The translations under genes were made by a program, and so were the position numbers. Below, in pieces: positions 1 through 5,255 of a stretch of DNA of 6,212 nt; positions within the stretch are counted from its first letter, which is position 1, and every line of letters starts with the position of its first letter. This DNA comes from an uncultured Parabacteroides sp. GTDB taxonomy: Bacteria > Bacteroidota > Bacteroidia > Bacteroidales > Tannerellaceae. A model generated the notes under the pieces. The model saw only the letters and a list, made by a program, of their open reading frames with translations. It made no database searches and had not been told where the DNA came from. Location of the stretch: the NCBI GenBank assembly GCA_900547435.1, contig URGO01000168.1, positions 1 through 6,212 on the forward strand, written 5' to 3'.

Positions 1-102
1 AGGCGATAAGCTTGGATAACGCATCCACAAAGGAGCGTCCGCGGCATTCACGTTCAAGGCGCAGCACAAGGCAAACGCCGGTAGTAAACTGTTTTTCATC
101 AT
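1..102 (-). CDS. N-terminus of a probable tricorn-like S41 protease (cut by window edge)
   Basis: Only the first 34 codons are present; the gene continues past base 1. The peptide starts MMKNSLLPAFALCC and has a short positive start, a hydrophobic core and an Ala-rich site around residues 20-23 (NAADA), so it should be exported by Sec. The mature part begins APLWMRYPSLSP. From memory, that LW-RYP-SP block is typical of the start of the WD40/PD40-like propeller of Bacteroidales tricorn-family S41 proteases, where it is followed by DGK-IAF. These are large periplasmic proteases of about 1,000 residues. There are two adjacent ATG codons (102 and 99), and either may be the start. A good promoter lies about 30 bp upstream. 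The export signal is seen directly; the family assignment rests on about a dozen residues and is an inference. Confidence 0.6.
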   Translation of the reverse strand, partial: MMKNSLLPAFALCCALNVNAADAPLWMRYPSLSP

Positions 103-130
103 CAATTTTTTAGTTTGTGTAGTATCGGGA

Positions 131-162
131 CAAATATACCACTTTCTATCCGAGTAGACAAT
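131..162 (-). promoter_or_regulatory. Bacteroidetes-type promoter of the S41-protease-like gene
   Basis: On the minus strand TATATTTG (138-131) matches the Bacteroidetes -7 consensus TAnnTTTG exactly. Twenty bases upstream is ATTG (162-159), close to the -33 TTTG box; the usual spacing is 19-21. Transcription would start near base 125, leaving a leader of about 23 nt before the ATG at 102. Confidence 0.65.
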
Positions 163-652
163 AGGCAAAATGAAGAAAAAATGAGGGATTTTCTGACACT
201 ATGCAGGGATTGGGCGTTTCCGGCTAACGCGTATTTTCATCTCCAAAGGGCAACCAGAAGAAAAAATCCTATTTTGGGGTAAATATTCCGCCTCTTTTTG
301 CCCGATTCATAGGCATAAACGGAGAAAAAAATGCCTACGTTTGAAGAAAAACATAGGCAGAAACAGACAAAAAGATAGGCTTCTTTTTCCAAAAGGTCCC
401 TTATTTTTCCGGAAACAAGCCTTATTTTCGGGAAAACATCCTTCGGAAATGGCCGGATTCGTCCTGAAATCCGCCTAAACCGCACATTTATCCGAACTAA
501 AATTTTAAGGGATAATACGATATAACACAACAGATTACCTCGAAAAATCGGTCTCTCAACTCGTTGAGAAGGCCATCGTTTGAAAAAACGCGTACACCGG
601 TCCGAAATAAGGCCGGGATTTGAGGGGTAATTTGACATTTTGTTTTTCAGAA
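163..652. other. Long gene-free stretch with degenerate repeats and small hairpins
   Basis: No convincing gene is seen. An open frame on the minus strand (665-237) has low-complexity, Lys/Arg/Ile/Phe-rich content, no recognisable domain, and runs through the repeats, so I do not call it. Visible structure includes TAGGCAT at 310-316 facing ATGCCTA at 331-337, with further TAGGC copies at 354-358 and 376-380. Degenerate repeats of about 20 bp lie between about 380 and 455, built on a CTTnTTTT..C-GGAAA core. There is a 10-bp palindrome TAAAATTTTA (498-507), a hairpin TCTCAAC/GTTGAGA (554-569), and CGTTT-GAAA-AAACG (577-590). These may be the remains of decayed intergenic repeats. No RNA family is recognised. 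Confidence 0.4.
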
Positions 653-729
653 AACAAGTTGACAAGAGAACAAGTTGACAAGATATTCATCGTGTAAGCC
701 TTGTCAACTCGCCAACTTGTTCACTCGCC
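653..729. repeat. 16-bp-period repeat cluster arranged as an inverted repeat; possible terminator
   Basis: Two exact 14-bp copies of AACAAGTTGACAAG lie at 653-666 and 669-682, a 16-bp period. Two related copies in the opposite sense follow at 700-713 and 716-729 (CTTGTCAACTCGCC and CTTGTTCACTCGCC, 12 of 14 identical), also 16 bp apart. The arms pair: AGTTGACAAG (673-682) with CTTGTCAACT (700-709) across a 17-base loop, and AACAAGTT (653-660) with AACTTGTT (714-721) outside it. The cluster begins 10 bp after the stop codon of the outer-membrane-barrel gene. In that direction the hairpin is followed by TTTT (654-651), so it may end the lipoprotein/barrel transcript. Similar CAAGTT/ACTCG heptad-like repeats are, as I recall, common between Bacteroidales genes. 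Confidence 0.6.
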
Positions 730-738
730 TCCTAAGCT

Positions 739-1506
739 TTACAACTTATACGCCACTCCCAACGAGAAATAGATATTGTACATCTTATAGCTCAATCCTT
801 CAAAATCGGAAGGGAAAATCGGGACCAGCCCCCACGATAATTGTCCGGTCAGGGCCATCTTCTCGGTAAAGAACCAATCGCCCGAAGCCATCAGTCCGGC
901 ATCGAAACTACGCACCTCTTCCGCAAAATCGTATGTAGCGGACTCGACATTGATTTTTTCGCCCGTAGGCCCTCCGTTACGGATATACCCGTCTGAAGCC
1001 GTCCCCTCAAACTTCGCGGCATTTTGGAAAGCCACATATCCGCCCAAGCGCACACGCCACCGATCGACAGGGCGCCAAGCCGCCAGAACCGGAAGTACCA
1101 GATAATCGTTCCGCATATTGGTCTTGTTCTTGCCATTGAAGCTCCCTGTAAACTGACCTGCCCGGTCTCCTTCGCCTACCACCAGGCTGGTCTGCAGGTA
1201 TTTCACATCGGCATCTATCTTCATGCCTTTCAAATCGATAGCCAAGCCCGTGGTCAATCCCCATTCCGGGGTAATCCAGCGTGTCAAATGAAACGCCAAT
1301 GTCCCGCCAAAGCCCGGTTTCCAGGAATTAATCTGGCGGATTTCGGCCGGCAAGGGTATCGGGCTCGTTCCCCCGATATTATATCCGGCAAAAACCTTTT
1401 TCTCCCAATGTTCGCGAAACTCTTGTGCCGAAGCAGATGAGACAAAGCCCGACAAGAGCATTATGCCTGAAATAATAGATAGGATATATTTGTTCTTTCT
1501 CATCAT
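739..1506 (-). CDS. Outer-membrane beta-barrel protein partnered with the PCMD lipoprotein
   Basis: The product has 255 residues and a clear Sec signal peptide: Arg/Lys at 3-6, a hydrophobic core to about 22, and cleavage after ASA at residue 27, giving a mature start QEF. The mature chain alternates aromatic/hydrophobic and polar residues in about eight strands (roughly 34-46, 64-76, 83-91, 134-145, 150-162, 200-213, 216-228, 243-255). The last strand ends at the C-terminus in AYKL, as in small outer-membrane barrels (PorT/OMP_b-brl-like families). The block GGTSPIPLPAEIR (45-57) is one I associate with Bacteroidales barrels of this type. It starts 9 bp after the stop of the lipoprotein gene and has no promoter of its own in the gap, so the two are probably co-transcribed. 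Two consecutive ATGs (1506, 1503) leave the exact start open. The substrate is unknown. Confidence 0.75.
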   Translation of the reverse strand: MMRKNKYILSIISGIMLLSGFVSSASAQEFREHWEKKVFAGYNIGGTSPIPLPAEIRQINSWKPGFGGTLAFHLTRWITPEWGLTTGLAIDLKGMKIDADVKYLQTSLVVGEGDRAGQFTGSFNGKNKTNMRNDYLVLPVLAAWRPVDRWRVRLGGYVAFQNAAKFEGTASDGYIRNGGPTGEKINVESATYDFAEEVRSFDAGLMASGDWFFTEKMALTGQLSWGLVPIFPSDFEGLSYKMYNIYFSLGVAYKL

Positions 1507-1515
1507 GTTTGTTTT

Positions 1516-2676
1516 TTAATTGGAAGTATCCGGTGCGGAATCTCCATTTTGTGTAATAATCTTCACGTCATCTACAATCAACTGGCTTCCCGGAGTGCCT
1601 TCGTAAAGGTCTCCCCAATAGCTGGACGAGAGAACAATGGCCAGCTTATACTCGTTTCGGGTAAAATCGACCTCCTCTTCGCTCTGCCGGACAAAAGGAA
1701 TATCAAACGGAACCAGCTCATCTCCCTCGGTCGAGGAACGATCGGGGAGCATAGCCACCGAGATGATGTTCGGATGGTCATGAATATTGGTCCCGTCCAA
1801 GGTTTCCAGCGTATCGTCTATCTTATAAAATACGGCATAGACCGCGCAGGAATCTTTCATGCCGGGTTTCGGATTACCATCCGAGCCGATATACGTGCCT
1901 GTCCCGGCTTTATAGTTATACTTTCCCTGAAAACGTTTCGGTTCCTGATTAAAAGGCCGGCCGAACTGGGTGGAGGTCAACGGGTCGCGCAAGGCATTCA
2001 GCAAATTCATCGTTCCGGTAAAGAGCGAACCGGCCACAATCGGAATATTCATAATCCCCAGAATACTGCCCGGTCCTTCGCGCGTAACCATCTTGGCGGC
2101 ATAGCCATCGCCCTGCTCCAGCGGGAAAGTAGGATATTCCGCCGGCGTACCGAATTGCTGATAAAGCGCTACACCCTGATTGCTCGTAGAAAAGACCTCG
2201 TAGGTCAATCCGGTGCTGGTCTGAGGAACCGGCGTGGCATAATGGTAAGTCGCGTTCTCTTCCCAATAATCAAAATCGAAATTCAGCATCAGAGAGGTAT
2301 AAACATCTTCATTATCCATGGATATAAGCCGCACGGTATATTCCCGCTTGTGGATTCCGTCTTGGGCAACTACGGTATAAGTAACCGGTTCGGAAAAATC
2401 GACCTCCTCACCCGATTCCGGAAAGACGGAAGAGAAATCGTTTACGGTTATTTCCGGTGCGACCCGGCTCAGATCAGCTCCCGGACGAACAAGCGCCTGG
2501 ATGGTGTTCCGGCCTTGATTGATAACGGGCTGCTCACTGAATAAAATAGCTTCAGGCAAGGTAAATGAGGTGATTTCCGCCTCCGGGCATAAAGGTTCGT
2601 CTTGAATACACGAACTCAATGCCAATAACAAAGAAGATAATAACGCCTCAACGGGTCTTAGTCTCATGTATTTCAT
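1516..2676 (-). CDS. PCMD-domain surface lipoprotein
   Basis: The product has 386 residues from the ATG at 2676. The frame stays open to a TTG at 2700, but the ATG gives a normal lipoprotein start. The signal ends in the lipobox LSSC with Cys23. Asp/Glu right after it (CIQDE) resembles the acidic Bacteroidetes surface-export signal, so it is probably displayed outside the outer membrane. Residues ~33-118 form a small Ig-like domain with the pattern PV-YTV-AQDG-REYTV seen in DUF5018-like modules. Residues ~134-375 match the PCMD (putative carbohydrate metabolism) domain: FDFDYW at 133-138, SLFTG at 217-221, FGRPF at 238-242, GKYNYKAG at 251-258, and a C-terminal SSSYWGDLYEGTPGS followed by LIVDDV. 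The domain is beta-rich and thought to bind or process glycans; no catalytic residues can be named. It is first in a unit with the barrel gene. Confidence 0.8.
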   Translation of the reverse strand: MKYMRLRPVEALLSSLLLALSSCIQDEPLCPEAEITSFTLPEAILFSEQPVINQGRNTIQALVRPGADLSRVAPEITVNDFSSVFPESGEEVDFSEPVTYTVVAQDGIHKREYTVRLISMDNEDVYTSLMLNFDFDYWEENATYHYATPVPQTSTGLTYEVFSTSNQGVALYQQFGTPAEYPTFPLEQGDGYAAKMVTREGPGSILGIMNIPIVAGSLFTGTMNLLNALRDPLTSTQFGRPFNQEPKRFQGKYNYKAGTGTYIGSDGNPKPGMKDSCAVYAVFYKIDDTLETLDGTNIHDHPNIISVAMLPDRSSTEGDELVPFDIPFVRQSEEEVDFTRNEYKLAIVLSSSYWGDLYEGTPGSQLIVDDVKIITQNGDSAPDTSN

Positions 2677-2829
2677 CTGTTTTTTATTTATTCCCTGCAA
2701 AAATAACAGATAAAAAAGAGATTTGTTAAAATAACCGATACAAAATAATCACATAAACGAATCAAACTATCGGGTTCACGATTGAATCATCCGCAATAAC
2801 AATGCCCATAAGGACCGCCTAAAAACGAC
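2677..2829. other. Upstream region of the lipoprotein/barrel unit; no clear promoter
   Basis: This AT-rich gap should hold the promoter of the unit. I see only near matches to TAnnTTTG on the minus strand: TTATTTTG ending at 2741, and a TAGTTTG about 20 bp further upstream with a one-base-short spacer. Neither has a TTTG box at the normal 19-21-base distance. Use of another sigma factor (ECF type) is possible but not shown. A-rich sequence just before the ATG at 2676 replaces a Shine-Dalgarno site. Confidence 0.3.
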
Positions 2830-2863
2830 AAAAGGGTTAAACAATTGCTTGTTTAACCCTTTT
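2830..2863 (-). terminator. Intrinsic terminator of tRNA-Pro (perfect 15-bp stem)
   Basis: AAAAGGGTTAAACAA (2830-2844) and its exact reverse complement (2849-2863) flank a 4-base loop. The stem has A4 at one foot and T4 at the other, and a further T-run follows on the minus strand (2825-2821). It begins two bases after the discriminator base of the tRNA. Because both feet are A/T runs, it could also stop transcription arriving from the other strand. Confidence 0.85.
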
Positions 2864-2865
2864 AG

Positions 2866-2939
2866 TCGGGATGAGAAGACTCGAACTTCCGACCTCCACG
2901 TCCCGAACGTGGCGCGCTAGCCAACTGTGCTACATCCCG
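2866..2939 (-). tRNA. tRNA-Pro (anticodon CGG)
   Basis: This is a complete 74-nt cloverleaf on the minus strand. The acceptor stem is CGGGATG/CATCCCG, followed by TA at positions 8-9, a D arm GCAC-AGTTGGCTA-GCGC, an anticodon stem CCACG/CGTGG around the loop TTCGGGA, a variable loop AGGTC, a T arm GGAAG-TTCGAGT-CTTCT, and discriminator A. The anticodon CGG (2905-2903) reads CCG, so the amino acid is proline. The C1-G72 pair is typical of bacterial tRNA-Pro. The 3' CCA is not encoded (CTA follows), so it must be added by the CCA-adding enzyme. In the D stem the pair 12-23 is an A-C mismatch, where E. coli tRNA-Pro(CGG) has G-C. Confidence 0.96.
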
Positions 2940-2990
2940 ATTTTTTCTTTCTTTGTATCGTTTTGGGCTTCCCCTTTTCGATTACGGATG

Positions 2991-3021
2991 CAAAGGTACG
3001 ACTTATTTTTTATTCTGCAAG
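2991..3021 (-). promoter_or_regulatory. Bacteroidetes-type promoter of tRNA-Pro
   Basis: TACCTTTG (2998-2991, minus strand) matches TAnnTTTG exactly. CTTG (3021-3018), close to the -33 TTTG box, is 19 bases upstream, the expected spacing. Transcription would begin near 2985, giving a leader of about 45 nt to be trimmed by RNase P before the mature 5' end at 2939. Confidence 0.8.
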
Positions 3022-3052
3022 GTTTCTGACGATTTTTTTCATAAAAATCTTC

Positions 3053-3086
3053 ATTTTCCCATTTTTCTCCATTTTTTCCCTTTTTC
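3053..3086. repeat. Short pyrimidine-rich tandem repeat (8-10 bp units)
   Basis: Three consecutive units, ATTTTCCC (3053-3060), ATTTTTCTCC (3061-3070) and ATTTTTTCCC (3071-3080), followed by TTTTTC, fill the space just after the stop codon of the glycosylase gene. On the transcribed sense this is a purine-rich (GGGAAAA-like) 3' tail. No function is evident. Confidence 0.45.
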
Positions 3087-3696
3087 AGACTCCGGGTAGC
3101 AACCCTAATTGCACAAACATCCGCTGATAAACACGCGCTTTCTCAGCCAATGGCTTCGGATAAGCACGAGATGATGAAGGCATCCGGTATAAATTCAATG
3201 TCCTGCCGACATACGTGAACGGCTCAGCCTCTCCCACCTGCGGTTCTTCTATGAGGGTACGTTCCCGAATAACCGACAATAAAGTATCCATAGCCTTTTG
3301 TCCGGTTACAACAATTGCCCGGCACGATGGTATTGAGGCCAATACTCCCTCCAAGTCTATCGGCTTGACAATCTCAAGGAACTTATCAGACGCATTTCCT
3401 TTTTGACGGATCACCTCCATCCCCGTATCTCCCAAGCCTAATCCGACCTTATGACAAAAGGTCCGGCATTTTTCTTTGCTGAAACTTTTTGGCGTTTCCA
3501 AGAAATAATCCTTATCTGCATAAAACAGCAATCCGAGGATACGCCACATATCATTCTGGATATTCGGATAGTAAAAGTCCATCGACCAACGTATCCGGGG
3601 AGGAGGGAAACTGCCCAACATCAACAAATGCGTATTCTCCGGCAAGAAAAAGCCCCACGGATGGTGCTCTATCAAAGTCTTATCTAATTTTTCCAA
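3085..3696 (-). CDS. Uracil-DNA glycosylase superfamily protein (hypoxanthine/SMUG2-like type)
   Basis: The product has 203 residues, the usual size for a single-domain UDG-fold enzyme that flips and cuts out a deaminated base, leaving an abasic site. Motif 1 is LLMLGSFPP (24-32), followed by YYPNIQNDMW (42-51). This resembles the G-S-P, YY--P-N--W pattern of family-6 hypoxanthine-DNA glycosylases, and Asn48 lies where the catalytic Asn is expected. Motif 2 is MPSSSRAY (172-179), equivalent to the HPSPLS/PSTSPA loop that enters the minor groove. The family-1 GQDPYH motif is absent. The start is TTG at 3696; no in-frame ATG exists before residue 26, inside motif 1, and a second TTG is at codon 8. 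It begins two bases after the stop of the upstream gene, so coupled translation is likely. The superfamily is well supported; the substrate (uracil or hypoxanthine) is not settled. Confidence 0.8.
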   Translation of the reverse strand: MEKLDKTLIEHHPWGFFLPENTHLLMLGSFPPPRIRWSMDFYYPNIQNDMWRILGLLFYADKDYFLETPKSFSKEKCRTFCHKVGLGLGDTGMEVIRQKGNASDKFLEIVKPIDLEGVLASIPSCRAIVVTGQKAMDTLLSVIRERTLIEEPQVGEAEPFTYVGRTLNLYRMPSSSRAYPKPLAEKARVYQRMFVQLGLLPGV

Positions 3697-3698
3697 GC

Positions 3699-4343
3699 CT
3701 ATGCTTTCTTTCCTTTTCTTGCCTCGCGCTTTTGATCCTCACGAGCCATAAGCACCACATTATAAACGAAATCCGTCACCCATTGTTCAGAATAGCCTAA
3801 ATGTTCGGCATATTTGCGAACGCTCCAGGCCGCTTTTTGGACACTTACATCTTTCCATTCCGAGCGCGTCATCAATTCGTGAACCGTTTTTTGGGTTTTC
3901 CCGTACAACAACTTCTTGAAAAGGATGGCGAAACGGAATTTCCATTGCATCAGATTTCCCAAAAGAGAGAACAAATCCGAACTGAACCCCTGGAACATGA
4001 AGAAATAGGACTTGATATCCATTTGCGTCTTACAACACTTCTTCACCGAAGCATCCATTTCTTTGAAGAAATACTCACCCAATCCATAATCTTGCATCAA
4101 GACCTTACGGACACGTGCCTTTTCGGCAACTCCCAATTTGTTATTTTGGGTCGGAATTTTCAACATACGCTTGAACAATGCCATATCCGCCAGCATATTC
4201 AGATTGGTTATGCCCAAGTTTACCGCCATAACGGCTTGATAATATACGCGAACCAGCGATACAAATTCCTCTACCGATCCCTTCACCTGCTCTTCGGGCA
4301 TCTCTGATTCATTCTTTTTAAACAATTTGGATATAAAACTCAT
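3699..4343 (-). CDS. Unrecognised helical protein, upstream partner of the glycosylase gene
   Basis: The product has 214 residues and I do not recognise the family. It begins with an amphipathic MSFISKLFKK and has no signal peptide. The rest is mostly helix-forming, with a hydrophobic, aromatic middle (about 113-147: YFFMFQGF, LFSLLGNLMQW, FRFAILFKKLLYG) that is broken by charges and so is not a clear membrane span. Trp residues in the C-terminal third (163, 173, 188) suggest a packed helical bundle. The tail (201-214) is very basic (RKGKK) and could contact nucleic acid or phospholipid. CC is at 103-104. It has its own probable promoter and is followed at 2 bp by the DNA glycosylase gene, so a shared unit is likely. 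A role in DNA repair is only a guess from that neighbour. The ATG at 4343 follows an A/T-rich leader and is the only sensible start. Confidence 0.75.
   Translation of the reverse strand: MSFISKLFKKNESEMPEEQVKGSVEEFVSLVRVYYQAVMAVNLGITNLNMLADMALFKRMLKIPTQNNKLGVAEKARVRKVLMQDYGLGEYFFKEMDASVKKCCKTQMDIKSYFFMFQGFSSDLFSLLGNLMQWKFRFAILFKKLLYGKTQKTVHELMTRSEWKDVSVQKAAWSVRKYAEHLGYSEQWVTDFVYNVVLMAREDQKREARKGKKA
3708..3715 (-). promoter_or_regulatory. Ribosome-binding site supporting the TTG start at 3696
   Basis: AAGGAAAG on the minus strand lies inside the last codons of the upstream gene and ends 11 bases before the TTG. It is a fair purine-rich site, slightly far from the start, and together with the 2-bp gap between genes it supports translation re-starting at 3696. 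Confidence 0.4.
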
Positions 4344-4364
4344 AATTTTTTTATTTTATGCACG

Positions 4365-4372
4365 CAAAGATA
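4365..4372 (-). promoter_or_regulatory. Probable promoter (-7 box) of the unknown-protein/glycosylase unit
   Basis: TATCTTTG (4372-4365, minus strand) fits TAnnTTTG exactly and sits in the 45-bp gap after murQ. A TTTG is present upstream at 4401-4398, but the spacing is 25 bases rather than 19-21, so the -33 part is weak. Transcription would start near 4359, giving a leader of about 16 nt. Confidence 0.5.
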
Positions 4373-4388
4373 AGAATAAATTTTTATA

Positions 4389-5219
4389 CTATTGATTCAA
4401 ACGCCATTCCCGATGATAAGAATCGACCGCCTCGCGAACAGAACCATGCAACCGGAGCAATCGGCAAGCCGTTTCATAATCAAGATCCAGCTCCTCCATA
4501 ATCATCCGAGTCCCCCGGTCGACCAGCTTCCGATTGGTAAGTTGCATATTAACCATCCGGTTTCCTTTCACCCTTCCGAGACGAATCATAACCGCCGTAC
4601 TAATCATATTCAACACCATTTTCTGGGCTGTTCCACTTTTCATCCGAGTGCTTCCGGTAACAAATTCGGCTCCGACCAAAGGTTCTATGGCGATATCCGC
4701 CACCTCCGCCATCGGTGAACCGGGATTACACGTGATGGCCCCCGTCAAGATGCCAGCTTTACGGGCATTCTTTAGAGCCCCAATCACGTACGGAGTAGTT
4801 CCTGATGCAGCAATTCCTACCACCACATCCTTTGTGTCAATCTGATAATCCATCAATTCTTTCCAACCGGCGGATTCATCATCCTCGGCCGATTCGACCG
4901 GATTACGCAAAGCCCGGTCGCCTCCGGCTATCAAACCAATCACACGCTGACTGGAAATACCGAAAGTCGGAGGAATCTCCGAAGCATCCAGCACTCCCAG
5001 CCGGCCACTGGTACCGGCCCCGATATAAAACAATCGTCCGCCTTGCTCCATCCGTCCGACAATACCTATCACCAACCGTTCTATCTGGGGGATTACTTCT
5101 TGTACCGCCAAAGCCACTTTCTGGTCTTCCCTATTTATATCGGTCAATAACTCATGCACCGACAATTTATCCAAATCGCGGTAATAAGATTCTTGTTCTG
5201 TAACTTTCCGGAAATCCAT
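4389..5219 (-). CDS. murQ: N-acetylmuramic acid 6-phosphate etherase
   Basis: This cytoplasmic enzyme splits the D-lactyl ether of MurNAc-6-phosphate, giving GlcNAc-6-phosphate and D-lactate, a step in re-using peptidoglycan sugar. The 276-residue product shows the whole family signature: TEQESYYRDLDKLSVHELL near the start, the SIS-fold phosphosugar site IGAGTSGRLG (66-75), and DASEIPPTFG (78-87). Glu81 corresponds to the catalytic Glu83 of the E. coli enzyme. ESAEDD (109-114) has Glu112, equivalent to the second essential Glu. AASGTTPYV and TGSTRMKSGTAQK follow. It is about 20 residues shorter than the E. coli protein, with no motif lost. It follows the kinase gene by 35 bp and is probably in the same transcript. 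The kinase would make its substrate, since no PTS gene is seen here. Confidence 0.96.
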   Translation of the reverse strand: MDFRKVTEQESYYRDLDKLSVHELLTDINREDQKVALAVQEVIPQIERLVIGIVGRMEQGGRLFYIGAGTSGRLGVLDASEIPPTFGISSQRVIGLIAGGDRALRNPVESAEDDESAGWKELMDYQIDTKDVVVGIAASGTTPYVIGALKNARKAGILTGAITCNPGSPMAEVADIAIEPLVGAEFVTGSTRMKSGTAQKMVLNMISTAVMIRLGRVKGNRMVNMQLTNRKLVDRGTRMIMEELDLDYETACRLLRLHGSVREAVDSYHREWRLNQ

Positions 5220-5231
5220 AAAACAATTGGG

Positions 5232-5255
5232 ATTCTAATTCTTATTCTTATTCTT
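5232..5255. repeat. Four-copy 6-bp tandem repeat between murK and murQ
   Basis: On the plus strand the units are ATTCTA (5232-5237) then ATTCTT three times (5238-5255). On the coding strand this reads as AAGAAT-type units running from the last base of the murK stop codon to about 12 bp before the murQ ATG. It fills most of the 35-bp spacer and lies where the murQ ribosome-binding region should be. Copy-number change would alter that spacing. Confidence 0.7.

Noticed and set aside
237..665. 142-codon open frame on the minus strand in the left gap
   Set aside because: It runs through the repeats, has Lys/Arg/Ile-rich low-complexity content, no domain and no promoter, and its start lies inside the 16-bp repeat cluster.
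653..729. CRISPR-like array
   Set aside because: Units are 14-16 bp with no unique spacers, and two are inverted; no cas gene is nearby.
1549..2544. 331-codon open frame on the plus strand
   Set aside because: It lies wholly antisense to the PCMD lipoprotein gene, whose domain pattern is clear; the plus-strand product has no recognisable motif.
2677..2700. TTG start at 2700 for the PCMD lipoprotein
   Set aside because: It would add eight polar residues before a normal signal peptide; the ATG at 2676 gives a standard lipoprotein start.
2830..2939. tRNA plus palindrome as an integration (att) site
   Set aside because: No integrase gene or repeat of the tRNA 3' end is present in the window; the palindrome is explained as a terminator.
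3028..3052. Hairpin as terminator of the glycosylase gene
   Set aside because: The stem is almost all A-T, has a mismatch, and no T-run follows it on the minus strand.
3801..4307. 168-codon open frame on the plus strand
   Set aside because: It is antisense to the 214-residue gene, which has a proper start, a promoter and a coupled neighbour; the plus frame has none of these.
4392..5203. Several plus-strand open frames opposite murQ
   Set aside because: They are shadows of the strongly conserved murQ reading frame.
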